Source: Mesorhizobium sp. B2-7-1
GTDB taxonomy: Bacteria; Pseudomonadota; Alphaproteobacteria; Rhizobiales; Rhizobiaceae
Direction of reading: 5' to 3'
Length of the DNA: 47,230 nt
NCBI RefSeq assembly: GCF_006440735.1
Contig: NZ_VFUA01000044.1
Span: 1 to 47,230, forward strand
Numbering within the stretch: position 1 is the stretch's first letter; the number at the start of each line of letters is the position of its first letter. The translations under genes and the position numbers were made by a program. The notes beneath the pieces were generated by a model. That model made no database searches, had not been told where the DNA came from, and saw nothing but the letters and a program-made list of their open reading frames with translations. Shown here in pieces: positions 7,588-15,244 of this stretch.

Positions 7588-8010
7588 ATGACGGACAGGC
7601 GGATGGCGATGCGGCTTTATCTGGCGGTCGGTGGCGGTGCCGCCATCGGCTCGCTGGCCCGCTTCCTGTCGGGCTATGTCATCGTCTCGTTGCTCGGCCT
7701 GAACGCGCTTTGGTCGACCGCTTTCGTCAATGTCGTCGGCTCGGGGGCCATCATGGCCTTTGCCACGCTGACCGGGCCGGACGGCCGCCTGATGGTCGGC
7801 CCGGCTGGCCGCAATTTCGTCATGGCCGGCTTCTGTGGCGGCCTCACCACGTTTTCGGCGATGAGCCTCGATACCTTCATCCTGCTGTTCGAGGGCGACT
7901 GGCCACTGGCCGCGACCTATCTCATCAGTGTGGTCGGGCTGTCGCTTGCCGCCGCGTGGCTGGGCTATCTTATGGCGTCCAGGCTCAACCGCTTGCCGGT
8001 CGACAGGTGA
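7588..8010 (+). CDS. crcB: Fluoride channel CrcB/Fluc, second copy
   Basis: A 140-residue four-helix Fluc protein, starting 3 bases after the first crcB stop. Helix 1 VGGGAAIGSLARFLSGY, helix 2 with WSTAFVNVVGSGAIM (ST in place of the usual GT), helix 3 GFCGGLTTFSAMSLDTF with the canonical GG.TTFS break. The difference at the GT position between the two copies fits a division of labour within a heterodimer. Co-transcribed with crcB copy 1 and the DUF190 gene under the fluoride riboswitch. Confidence 0.93.
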   Translation: MTDRRMAMRLYLAVGGGAAIGSLARFLSGYVIVSLLGLNALWSTAFVNVVGSGAIMAFATLTGPDGRLMVGPAGRNFVMAGFCGGLTTFSAMSLDTFILLFEGDWPLAATYLISVVGLSLAAAWLGYLMASRLNRLPVDR

Positions 8011-8023
8011 CAAGGAGGAGAAC

Positions 8024-8368
8024 ATGGAACTTCCCGCGCAATGCGCGCTTCTCAGGATCTTCTTCGGCGAGGATGACAGGGCGGCTGATGGCAAGCCGCT
8101 GCATGAGGCGATCGTCATCAAGGCGCGCGAAACCGGCATGGCCGGCGCCACGGTGCTGAGAGGTCCGCTCGGCTTCGGCCGCTCCAGCGTGCTGCACACC
8201 GCCAAGATCCTGCGCCTGTCGCAGGATCTGCCGATCGTCGTCGAGATCGTCGACGCGCCGGAGAAGATCGATGCGCTGATCCCCGAGATCAAGGCGCTGA
8301 CGAGTAAGAAGAGCTGCCTGATCACCAGGGAGAAGGTCGAGGTCATCCGCTACGGCGACGGGGACTGA
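8024..8368 (+). CDS. DUF190 family protein, fluoride operon
   Basis: A 114-residue cytoplasmic protein of the DUF190 family: CALLRIFFGEDDRAADGKPLHEAIVIKARETGMAGATVLRGPLGFG, then HTAKILRLSQDLPIVVEIVD. The fold is PII-like (ferredoxin-like alpha/beta), and DUF190 genes are frequent partners of crcB, although their role is not established; a regulatory ligand-binding function is inferred from the fold. An excellent AAGGAGGAG site lies 3 bases before the start at 8024, 13 bases after the second crcB. It is the last gene of the fluoride operon. Confidence 0.88.
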   Translation: MELPAQCALLRIFFGEDDRAADGKPLHEAIVIKARETGMAGATVLRGPLGFGRSSVLHTAKILRLSQDLPIVVEIVDAPEKIDALIPEIKALTSKKSCLITREKVEVIRYGDGD

Positions 8369-8383
8369 ATCCGCCCATCCCCA

Positions 8384-8590
8384 TCAGCCGCCGCGAAGAC
8401 GGCGGCCGATCGTCGCTTCGTCGAAGACACCGGCGGAGAACAGTCTCATGGCCTCTGCGGCCAGGTCCGATGCCTCGGAGCTTCCCCCGGTGATGCCGCG
8501 CTCTGCGCAGATCAGGTCATAGACACGCTTCAACACGACGAGATCGTCCGGATACGCAACGCCACTTTTAGAAACATGAGGTTTGATCAT
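8384..8590 (-). CDS. Small hypothetical protein (68 aa)
   Basis: Sixty-eight residues, MIKPHVSKSGVAYPDDLVVL at the start, then a helical body (LKRVYDLICAERGITGGSSEASDLAAEAMRLFSAGVFDEATIGRRL). No signal peptide or membrane segment. The GGAGGG ribosome site upstream supports the start. I recognise it only as a type of conserved hypothetical seen in rhizobia; function unknown. It is convergent with the fluoride operon. Confidence 0.65.
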   Translation of the reverse strand: MIKPHVSKSGVAYPDDLVVLKRVYDLICAERGITGGSSEASDLAAEAMRLFSAGVFDEATIGRRLRGG

Positions 8591-8699
8591 GCTTCCCTCC
8601 CTGGTTTCGGCGGAAGCGCGATGGTCGCTTACAGCCGGCGACGCCCTGGGCCGCTTTGTCGCCGGTGTCGGTGAACCTAGGGCGCGCGGCAGGCGCGAC

Positions 8700-8739
8700 C
8701 ACCCCAAAACGAAACGGCCCGCTTGGGCGGGCCGTTTCG
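8700..8739 (-). terminator. Intrinsic terminator of ndk
   Basis: CGAAACGGCCCGC (8710-8722) and GCGGGCCGTTTCG (8727-8739) are perfect 13-bp arms around TTGG. On the minus strand the hairpin is followed by TTTTGGGG. It lies 20 bases downstream of the ndk stop. Confidence 0.85.
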
Positions 8740-8759
8740 GCGAAATTCAAAGTTCCGGT

Positions 8760-9182
8760 TCAGCCGACGATCTCGGTGTCCGAGAACCAGTATTTGATCT
8801 CCTGCGCGGCGGTTTCGGGCGCGTCCGAGCCATGCACCGAATTCTCGCCGATCGACAGCGCGTGCACCTTGCGGATGGTGCCCTCGGCGGCATTGGCCGG
8901 GTTGGTGGCGCCCATCACTTCGCGGTTCTTGGCAATGGCGTTCTCGCCTTCCAGAACCTGCACGATGGTCGGAGCCGACGACATGAACTCCACCAGTTCG
9001 CCGAAGAACGGCCGATCCTTGTGGACGGCGTAGAACCCTTCCGCCTCGCGGCGGCTCATCCATACGCGACGCGATGCGACGACGCGCAGGCCGGCATCTT
9101 CCAACATCTTAGTGATGGCGCCGGTGAGATTGCGCCGGGTCGCGTCCGGCTTGATCATGGAGAAGGTGCGTTCGATCGCCAT
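8760..9182 (-). CDS. ndk: Nucleoside diphosphate kinase
   Basis: A 140-residue enzyme that transfers the gamma-phosphate between nucleoside di- and triphosphates through a phosphohistidine. The start ERTFSMIKPDATRRNLTG, the segment FYAVHKDRPFFGELVEFMSS, and the active-site NSVHGSD with catalytic H117 are all present, and length matches the family. It is a single-gene unit with its own terminator at 8700-8739. Confidence 0.97.
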   Translation of the reverse strand: MAIERTFSMIKPDATRRNLTGAITKMLEDAGLRVVASRRVWMSRREAEGFYAVHKDRPFFGELVEFMSSAPTIVQVLEGENAIAKNREVMGATNPANAAEGTIRKVHALSIGENSVHGSDAPETAAQEIKYWFSDTEIVG

Positions 9183-9359
9183 AGGGTCGTCCTTGTTCTG
9201 GGAATGGAAATTGGAGTGGCGGGCTCTATACAAGCCGCCCGGCGGCTTGCCAAGGGGAGGCGGCTTCTGGTCAAGGCCGGCCCTTTGCGGGATAATTAGA
9301 CGGCTGCGCGCGCTTCGGGCGCCTGCCCCCGAACACTCGCGGCTGCGGAGTCGAAGGCG

Positions 9360-9566
9360 ATGAGTTGGCCTTATCTCAGGCGCGGCGACATTGTGGGTAT
9401 CGTCTTCATGGCGCTGATGTGCGCCGTGATTGTCTTCTTTCTGCTGGTCCTGCCGCCGCGGGATCACAATTTCGGCTTCGGCCCGGAATGGCAATGTACG
9501 CGCATGGGCGAAGGCGACCCGATCTGCGTCAAGCTGGTCGACAAGGACGCGCTCAAGCAGAATTAA
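9360..9566 (+). CDS. Small single-pass membrane protein (68 aa), unknown function
   Basis: One membrane helix (about residues 10-32, DIVGIVFMALMCAVIVFFLLVLP) is followed by a short polar tail containing NFGFGPEWQCTRMGEGDPICVKL with two cysteines. The tail is probably periplasmic. It is divergent from ndk with 177 bases between, and its last 4 bases overlap the 3' end of the DUF1905 remnant on the other strand. The composition is that of a real gene; function not recognised. Confidence 0.7.
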   Translation: MSWPYLRRGDIVGIVFMALMCAVIVFFLLVLPPRDHNFGFGPEWQCTRMGEGDPICVKLVDKDALKQN

Positions 9567-9869
9567 AGCGAGACCTCAATGGTCAGCCCGGCGCATCGCC
9601 GGCCTTCAGCCCCTCACGTTGCCGCACCGAGGCGTTGACCGGCAAAAGCAAGCTGCTGGATGCCTTGTCGGGGAAAAGCGACGTGCTCCACCTTGTCTTG
9701 CCGATAACAGCCGTGACGCCGAGCGAGCCCCACGGGCGCGCCAGTCCCGCCATCGCCGCCTTGATCCGCGCCGCGACGTCCGTTGGCAGCGTCCTGAATG
9801 CCAGCCGCCATTGCCGGGTAGACCCCAGATCTCAGCCTGCATCTCATAGCGCAACGTCCCGGCGTTCAC
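9563..9869 (-). pseudogene. DUF1905 family gene broken by two frameshifts
   Basis: The minus strand starts with MNAGTLRYEMQAEIWGLPGN then GGWHS, the N-terminal signature of DUF1905 proteins. The frame then shifts, and the rest of the family pattern appears in another frame: LPTDVAARIKAAMAG, WGSLGVTAVIGKTRWSTSLF, PDKASSSLLLPVNASVRQRE, GLKAGD. Near the 3' end a second shift is needed to reach the expected terminal LTIEVSL and stop at 9563. So the whole protein is recognisable but split over three frames. Either it is a decaying pseudogene or there are two indel errors in the sequence. Confidence 0.75.
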
Positions 9870-10558
9870 GCCGCCGCGGCCACCTGTCTGCCGATCCCGC
9901 CATGCAGGTCGAGGCAGCGCTCGAACCAGCGGGCAATGCCGTCGCTGTCGTCAAGCAACTGGAAAGGCGAGGCGATGCGGCCCCATTGCAGTGCCCCGAA
10001 CACGATGTAGTCGGCAAAAAGCGGCGCCTCGCCGCCGATGAAGGGCTGGTAGGTGAGCGTCGAACGCAGCGGCTCCAGCGCGGCGCGGAAGGCCGAGAGC
10101 CCGGCATCGCGGCTGGCCACGACGTCTTCCAGCCGCTTGCCGTAGCGCTGCTCGCGGTTTTCGCGGAAATAAGCCGCGTTCGGTTCATCCTGCATGGCAT
10201 GCAGATCGGTCAGCGCCACCGTCGCGATATAGGGATGGATGGTCAGCTGCGACCAGCGCTCGATGAAGCGCGCCATCGCCTTGCCGCCTTCGCCGGAAAA
10301 CAGCGACGGCCGTTCCGGATAGGCTTCGTCGAGATAGAGCGCTATGGCGAAGGAATCGGCCACCACGCGCCCGCCGTCGCGGATCACCGGCACAGTCTTC
10401 GACACGCCTCCTTCGACTTTCGGCACCTCCAGGAAGCGCGTCGGCACCTTGGTGGCGGCGAGCCCCTTATGCGCCAATGCCATTTTGGTCTTCCAGCAAT
10501 GCGGGCTGAACGGGCGGGCGGTGTCGTGGCCGACGAGGTCGTAAAGCAGAATGGTCAT
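9866..10558 (-). CDS. Glutathione S-transferase family protein
   Basis: A 230-residue cytosolic GST-like protein. The N-terminal thioredoxin-like domain runs through residue 85 or so: FSPHCWKTKMALAHKGL (the usual site of the catalytic residue), KTVPVIRDGG (the cis-proline loop) and VVADSFAIALYLDEAYP, which binds glutathione. The C-terminal helical domain includes FIGGEAPLFADYIVFGALQW, the conserved N-capping aspartate motif. The substrate is unknown. Divergent from the DinB gene at 10621. Confidence 0.9.
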   Translation of the reverse strand: MTILLYDLVGHDTARPFSPHCWKTKMALAHKGLAATKVPTRFLEVPKVEGGVSKTVPVIRDGGRVVADSFAIALYLDEAYPERPSLFSGEGGKAMARFIERWSQLTIHPYIATVALTDLHAMQDEPNAAYFRENREQRYGKRLEDVVASRDAGLSAFRAALEPLRSTLTYQPFIGGEAPLFADYIVFGALQWGRIASPFQLLDDSDGIARWFERCLDLHGGIGRQVAAAA

Positions 10559-10620
10559 TGGCGGGTCCGTTGCTGCGGGTTACGAAGGATCAGGATTCGG
10601 GGTTGAGCCGGGTGGGAATA

Positions 10621-11130
10621 ATGAAGCAGCATTTCATGATGTTTGCGGCCTACAATCAATGGGCCAATGGCCGCCTCTACGATGCCGCCGCCGATCTTGG
10701 CGAGGAGGAGATCGGGCGCGACGTCGGCGCTGTCTTCGGCTCGATGCTCGGCACACTCAATCATCTGCTCGCTGTCGACCGCGTCTGGATGAAGCGCTTT
10801 ACCGGCGAGGGGGACGCGCCTTCGAACACCGCCGCCATACTCTACCACGCCTTGCCGGCCCTGAAGCTGGCACGTGAGGCCGAGGACAGGAGGATCGTCG
10901 ACTGGGTGGACGGGATGGGCGACAAGGCGATCGCCGGCCGTTTCTCCTACATGACCGTCGACATGCGCACGGTCTCGCAGCGCCTTTCGCCGGCGCTCAG
11001 CCACTTCTTCAACCACCAGACCCACCATCGCGGCCAGGCGCATATGGTGCTCACCGTGCTCGGCCGGCCCTCGGTGTCGCTCGACCTGGCGCTATTCCAG
11101 CGCTCGGAGGAAGGCCGCGCCTACGCCTGA
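10621..11130 (+). CDS. DinB family protein
   Basis: A 169-residue four-helix-bundle protein of the DinB/YfiT superfamily, metal-dependent thiol S-transferase-like or damage-induced proteins. The metal site is visible: H48 in LNHLLAVDRVW, and H132/H136 in NHQTHHRGQ, the HxxxH signature. The reading frame extends upstream, but the ATG at 10621 begins MKQHFMMFAAYNQWAN, the conserved family start. It is divergent from the GST gene, whose product also handles thiols (inference only). Confidence 0.9.
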   Translation: MKQHFMMFAAYNQWANGRLYDAAADLGEEEIGRDVGAVFGSMLGTLNHLLAVDRVWMKRFTGEGDAPSNTAAILYHALPALKLAREAEDRRIVDWVDGMGDKAIAGRFSYMTVDMRTVSQRLSPALSHFFNHQTHHRGQAHMVLTVLGRPSVSLDLALFQRSEEGRAYA

Positions 11131-11463
11131 AGGTGGAACCGCCACATTTGGGAGGCGTTCTCAACCGAGCGTCGCGCTTGGCCAAAGTCGTTAGCCAGCG
11201 GTTGCTTCCTACCCAGCCAGAAAGTGCCGAATTAGCGCCTTGCTTTGCTTTGGTAATTTCCTAAAATTGTAAATTTTGAAGTAAAATATCGTATATTTTT
11301 GGTTTATTGGTATAGAATTCAAAACTACCACCTGTTATTGTAAATTCCTATTTGAAACTTCAGTTGACATCGGCGCGTAGGTGTTTATGCGCAAAGCACA
11401 TTACTAATGTTGATATTGGAATGATGCAGCGCAACAAATAGTGAGATCAAAGAGGAGAGTGCA
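11131..11463. other. AT-rich leader region of the glycine-rich protein gene
   Basis: About 330 bases without a gene. The part from about 11240 to 11360 is strikingly AT-rich against the GC-rich surroundings (runs such as AAAATTGTAAATTTTGAAG and ATATCGTATATTTTTGG). A TTGACA -35 candidate lies at 11364-11369, with GTTTATG about 16 bases on. A GAGGAGA ribosome site precedes the ATG at 11464. Such islands are typical targets of MucR/H-NS-like silencers. Confidence 0.6.
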
Positions 11464-12024
11464 ATGTCAGGTATTTCTAGAAATATCGCTGTAGCTCTGT
11501 CTTGTGGTACGATTGTCGCTATTTTTGCCATGCCCGCGTACGCCGCTGGCGGTCTCGGTGTCGGCGTAGGCGCATCTGTTGGCGGATCCGGCGGTGTTAG
11601 TGCTGGCGTCGGCGCGTCTGTGGGCGGTTCCGGTGGTGTTAACGCCGGTGTCGGCGCGTCTGTTGGCGGATCGGGCGGTGTCAACGCCGGCGCTACCGCC
11701 TTGGTCGGCGGTTCGAATGGCGTCAACGCCGGTGTCGGCGCCAATGTCGGCAATGGCATCAGCGCCGGCGTGGGCGCCAATGTCGGCAATGGCGTCAATG
11801 TCGGCCTTGGCCTCGGCATTGGCGGCGACACGTCCGATCCGGGCAACCCCAGCAACCTCTCCAAACCCGGCAATCTCACCAAACTGGGCTTGCCTGGCGC
11901 CGTCGCCAGCATGTCGGGCAACCAGTTGGCGCGCATGAAGAAGCGCTGCGTCGACGTGCTGTCCAGCGAAGGCACCTATGATGGCGACCTCAGGGCTCTC
12001 TGCCTGATGATCGCGCGCCGCTGA
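11464..12024 (+). CDS. Secreted glycine-rich tandem repeat protein
   Basis: A 186-residue protein with a clear signal peptide (about 1-27, ending AMPAYAA). Residues 28-120 are a low-complexity Gly/Val/Ala/Ser/Asn array. Its first four units are 14 residues of the form GVGASVGGSGGVNA. Two shorter 12-residue units follow (GVGANVGNGISA) and then GLGLGIGGD. The C-terminal part (130-186) is non-repetitive and ends with MSGNQLARMKKRCVDVLSSE and a GTYDGDLRALCLMIARR tail with two cysteines. I recognise similar C-termini in other rhizobial secreted proteins, but no function. The alternation of small residues suggests a beta-rich surface or matrix protein (inference). Confidence 0.85.
   Translation: MSGISRNIAVALSCGTIVAIFAMPAYAAGGLGVGVGASVGGSGGVSAGVGASVGGSGGVNAGVGASVGGSGGVNAGATALVGGSNGVNAGVGANVGNGISAGVGANVGNGVNVGLGLGIGGDTSDPGNPSNLSKPGNLTKLGLPGAVASMSGNQLARMKKRCVDVLSSEGTYDGDLRALCLMIARR
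11550..11820 (+). repeat. 42-bp coding tandem repeats
   Basis: In-gene direct repeats of about 42 bases (units beginning GGTGTCGGCGCGTCTGTT) encode the 14-residue glycine-rich units; the last two units shrink to 36 bases. Near-identical copies make this a slippage-prone, probably length-variable region. Boundaries are approximate. Confidence 0.75.
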
Positions 12025-12377
12025 CGCATGATCAGAGCCGAAGATCCGGCAGGATCGTGCGCCAAGTCACGGTGCCATGCCGGTGCCGCGCAACGGCCAA
12101 CCGGGAGTGTCGGACCGGCCGTGAGGCTCTGCGGCACTCTCCTACCGCGTCGCCTACCTCCGGCCGGCGGCGCGCTGACGAGAACCTCCGGCCAGTCGGG
12201 AAGCCTGCCACATCCGTGGTGGGCTTCCTGTTATACGGTGTTGGGGAACCGGTTGGCTTGACTGCTTGGCGTATCGTCGAAAGGCGAGAATTAACCAATT
12301 TCGCGGGAGGGGGCGTATATTAGCAGTTCGTTTGCCTTCCTCGCGGCATGATGGCCTGACGTAACGGGAGCAACGGC
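12025..12377. other. 353-base intergenic region with an imperfect hairpin
   Basis: No convincing gene. An imperfect hairpin lies at 12199-12228 (GGAAGCCTGCCAC with GTGGTGGGCTTCC, two non-Watson-Crick positions) followed by TGTTATA, and may end the transcript of the glycine-rich gene. The rest holds only short, low-quality open frames. Confidence 0.45.
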
Positions 12378-13163
12378 ATGCGCATCGATTTGTCCCCGAC
12401 AAGTTGGGGCAGGGTCGTGGTGGTCACAGCCGCCGGCACCGCCTTTTTCATTGCCGCCGCCTTCTTCGTTGATTCCTTCAATTTCCCCTCGCTGTCGCCA
12501 CAGGCGCTGCTGTGGGCGCAACTCACGGATCTCTTCCTGCCGCTTATCCTTGGCGGCTCGTTCCTGTTCTTCCTGATGTGGAAGATGCGCCAGCTGGCGA
12601 TCACGCAGAAGGAACTCAGCGTCATTGCCGCGACCGACAGCCTGACGGCGGTCTTCAACCGCGGCGCCTTCTCGATGCTGGTCGAGGCCTATCTCGAGCG
12701 GGCGCGCGGCCAGACGGTTGCCGATGCCGGCGCGCTGCTGATCGTCGATGCCGACCACTTCAAGTCGATCAACGACCGGCTGGGTCACGATTGCGGCGAC
12801 CAGGCGCTCAGGTTGATCGCTGCGACGATCAAGGGGCAACTGCACGGCGCCGATATTGTCGGACGGATCGGCGGCGAGGAATTCGCGGTCTTCCTGCCCG
12901 GCGCCGACGCCGCGCGCTCCTTCTTGGTCGCCGAATCCATCAGGCGCCGCATCCGCGAGGCCGAGTTCGCACCCGGCGGGCGGCCTTGGCCGCTTTCCGT
13001 GAGCATCGGCGGTACCGCCTTCAGCGGCGCGACCACCTACCATGACATGTTCCAGGTCGCCGACCGCCATCTCTACAAGGCCAAGTCCAATGGCCGCGAC
13101 CAGGTGAGCTTCGAGATCCCGCGCGGCGCGCCGCCGGGGGACGCCGCAGGCACGGTTCACTAG
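12378..13163 (+). CDS. Membrane-bound GGDEF diguanylate cyclase
   Basis: A 261-residue protein with two membrane helices (about 11-31 and 48-68) and a cytoplasmic GGDEF domain that makes the second messenger c-di-GMP. The active-site loop is RIGGEEF (residues 163-169), with VDADHFKSINDRLGHDCGD upstream carrying the metal aspartate and base-binding asparagine. The I-site four residues before the loop reads HGAD (156-159) instead of RxxD, so product inhibition is probably lost. The catalytic residues argue for an active enzyme. There is almost no periplasmic loop, so the signal sensed is unclear. Confidence 0.93.
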   Translation: MRIDLSPTSWGRVVVVTAAGTAFFIAAAFFVDSFNFPSLSPQALLWAQLTDLFLPLILGGSFLFFLMWKMRQLAITQKELSVIAATDSLTAVFNRGAFSMLVEAYLERARGQTVADAGALLIVDADHFKSINDRLGHDCGDQALRLIAATIKGQLHGADIVGRIGGEEFAVFLPGADAARSFLVAESIRRRIREAEFAPGGRPWPLSVSIGGTAFSGATTYHDMFQVADRHLYKAKSNGRDQVSFEIPRGAPPGDAAGTVH

Positions 13164-13177
13164 ATCAGGATCACGTT

Positions 13178-13597
13178 TCAACGGTGCCTGCGGTTGAGCA
13201 GCGGCCTGTGCTGGCGGATCAACTGGCGTTCGACATCGAGATAGGGCCTGATCAGGCCGGCCGCCGTCGGGGTCGGCTCCGGCTGATGCACCACCGCCGT
13301 CAGCGCGCCGTGTTCGGTGAGCAGGTTCAGCCACTTCAACGCTTCCCATTTCGGCGTTGCGCCGCCGCGACCGGCAAGGCTGCGGTTGATATAGCCGGGA
13401 TAGGAAAGCAGGCGCTTGCCGGCCGAGGCGCCGCAGGTGCCGATCCTGACCGGCTTGCCTCCGGCGGTGATCCAGACATAGACGGCTTCGCCGAGTTCGC
13501 ACACTTTTGGGTCGGTTATCGTCACCCGGATCGACGATTTGTCCCGGCTGAGCCGCATTTCGGCTGCCGGCATGAAACGTTCGCGATCGAGAAACAT
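13178..13597 (-). CDS. GIY-YIG-like nuclease domain protein (tentative)
   Basis: A 139-residue protein. Start chosen at 13597 because AAGGGAGGG precedes it. After a short N-terminal strand region, residues about 38-60 read GEAVYVWITAGGKPVRIGTC, resembling the GIY-YIG pattern (VYVW, then a strand ending RIG), followed by GKRLLSYPGYINRSLAGRGG, TPKWEALKWLNLLTEHG and a conserved tail IRPYLDVERQLIRQHRPLLN. The spacing Y...Y(W)...R...E...N would fit the fold, but the motif is degenerate. I recognise the gene as a conserved rhizobial hypothetical; the nuclease idea is inference. It is convergent with the GGDEF gene. Confidence 0.6.
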   Translation of the reverse strand: MFLDRERFMPAAEMRLSRDKSSIRVTITDPKVCELGEAVYVWITAGGKPVRIGTCGASAGKRLLSYPGYINRSLAGRGGATPKWEALKWLNLLTEHGALTAVVHQPEPTPTAAGLIRPYLDVERQLIRQHRPLLNRRHR

Positions 13598-13790
13598 CCG
13601 CCCTCCCTTGCCGCGGTCCGCAACTGGCATGAGCAACGCGGATGTTCCGTGCGCTGTTTCACGCAGCGGTCGAAAAAATTTCACCGGATTTCGTGGCAGG
13701 CCGGCGCGATGCGGGCCTTGGCCATCAACGGTCCGTTCATCCTTTGGCGGCTAGTGTCGGCAACTGGCCTCTGCCGATCCGCGAGCGACC

Positions 13791-14612
13791 GTGTTCGATC
13801 TTATCGACCTTATCGACTTCAAGGCGATGCTGATCATCGCCCTCATCTTCATTCCGCTGGAGCAGCTCTTGCCGCTGCATGCCGAGCAGTCGGCGACGCG
13901 CCGGCACTGGCTGAACGACGTTTTCTATCTGCTCTTCAACGGCATCGTCATCAAGCTGGGCATGTTGCTGGTGATCGGCTCGGCGATGTTCGTGATGCAG
14001 CGTTTCGTTCCCGAAGCGCTCACCGCCGCAGTGCAGTCGCAGCCATTATGGCTGCAGGCGATCGAGGCCCTGCTCGTCGCTGACATCGGCTTCTATCTTG
14101 CCCATCGCGCTTTCCACGCGGTGCCGTTCCTGTGGCGCTTTCACGCCATCCATCACTCGATCGAGGAGATGGACTGGCTGGCCGCTCATCGCATCCATCC
14201 GGTGGACCAGATCCTGACCAAGTCGGCTTCGCTCCTGCCGCTCTTCGTGCTGGGTTTTTCCGGCGAGGCGGTTCTCATCTACGTGCTGATCTTTCAATGG
14301 CAGTCGGTGTTCATCCACTCCAACACGCGCATCACGTTCGGGCCGTTGAAATGGCTGGTTGCCTCGCCGCAGTTTCATCACTGGCATCATGCCAATGAAC
14401 GCCAGGCCTATGACAAGAATTTCGCAGCCCAGCTTCCCATCGTCGACCTGATCGGCGGCACCTTGTTCATGCCGCAACATATGCCGGAAAAATACGGTGT
14501 CGACGAGCCGGTGCCGCAGCTCTACCACCAGCAGCTCATCTATCCTTTCGTCGCCGTGGCCGAACCGGCCGCGCCGATCGTTGAGGCCGCGCCCGCCGCC
14601 AAGCCGGAATGA
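13791..14612 (+). CDS. Sterol desaturase / fatty acid hydroxylase superfamily protein
   Basis: A 273-residue integral membrane di-iron hydroxylase. The histidine clusters that bind the two irons are H105RAFH109, H118AIHH122, H133RIH136, H176 and H196HWHH200. Membrane helices flank them (13-30, 45-68, 90-105, 145-170). The superfamily hydroxylates or desaturates sterols, carotenoids or fatty acyl chains; hopanoid, ornithine lipid or fatty acid substrates are all possible. The start is GTG at 13791, which is not preceded by a strong ribosome site. The C-terminus ends in an Ala/Pro/Glu tail. Terminator at 14621-14650. Confidence 0.88.
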   Translation: MFDLIDLIDFKAMLIIALIFIPLEQLLPLHAEQSATRRHWLNDVFYLLFNGIVIKLGMLLVIGSAMFVMQRFVPEALTAAVQSQPLWLQAIEALLVADIGFYLAHRAFHAVPFLWRFHAIHHSIEEMDWLAAHRIHPVDQILTKSASLLPLFVLGFSGEAVLIYVLIFQWQSVFIHSNTRITFGPLKWLVASPQFHHWHHANERQAYDKNFAAQLPIVDLIGGTLFMPQHMPEKYGVDEPVPQLYHQQLIYPFVAVAEPAAPIVEAAPAAKPE

Positions 14613-14620
14613 CGGCACGG

Positions 14621-14650
14621 AAAAAGCCCGCCATTCGGTGGCGGGCTTTC
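14621..14650 (+). terminator. Bidirectional intrinsic terminator
   Basis: AAAGCCCGCCA (14623-14633) and TGGCGGGCTTT (14639-14649) are perfect arms around TTCGG, with A-run before and T-run after. It lies between the convergent hydroxylase gene and the DUF982 gene and can serve both. Confidence 0.85.
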
Positions 14651-14677
14651 CGGGACGGTAGTCTTTTAACGAGAAGT

Positions 14678-14980
14678 TCAGGCGGCGAAGCCGCCATAGC
14701 CGCGTGCCACGGGCTTGACCGAGACGATCGGCTGCTCCGAAGGCCAGAGCACGCCCGCCGTCACCGCGAAGGCGATCAGCGCGTCGCGCGCCGCCTCGGC
14801 CGGGATTTCTCCACTCCGCGCCGCCTCGCAGGCCTTCACCGCGGCGCCGTAGCTGAGGCGGCGGCGCGACGGCGCAAACTCGGTCAGGAAGTCATGCATG
14901 TCGAACAGCGAGGCGATCATGCGCTTGTGGCCGGCGCCGACGCTGAGGGCGACCGGGGTGAAGAATGTCCTGTCGTGCAT
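14678..14980 (-). CDS. DUF982 family protein
   Basis: A 100-residue protein with the DUF982 pattern: an N-terminal strand with FTPVALSVG, a helix around SLFDMHDFLTEFAP, then LSYGAAVKACEAARSGEIPAEAARDALIAFAVTAGVL, which is the family's most typical segment. DUF982 proteins are small, numerous in rhizobia and of unknown function. The frame runs further upstream, but the ATG at 14980, with GAGGT 8 bases before it, gives the usual length. Confidence 0.82.
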   Translation of the reverse strand: MHDRTFFTPVALSVGAGHKRMIASLFDMHDFLTEFAPSRRRLSYGAAVKACEAARSGEIPAEAARDALIAFAVTAGVLWPSEQPIVSVKPVARGYGGFAA

Positions 14981-15244
14981 TCGGACCTCGTCTATTGGCT
15001 GTGGAAGCGGCGGGGTCGCCGTCTCCGGAAGGAGAACGCCACACAACGCCGCTTGCGGCGAGCGGTTCCGCGCGTGCCGATTTTTCTCCGATCGGCGCGG
15101 GTGCCGGCCCGCCTTGGCTACCGCTCCGGACGCCTTGGAACGGCCTGTCCGGTCGCTCATGCCTCCCAGTCTGTTTGCAACAAGGGCGCGACAGTTGCTG
15201 TCATCGCCCGAGAATGGTTGAATGTGTTCCGGGCGGGTTAATTG

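Noticed and set aside
11550..11820. Tandem repeats as a CRISPR array
   Set aside because: Units are contiguous, in one reading frame and encode glycine-rich peptides; there are no unique spacers and no cas genes.
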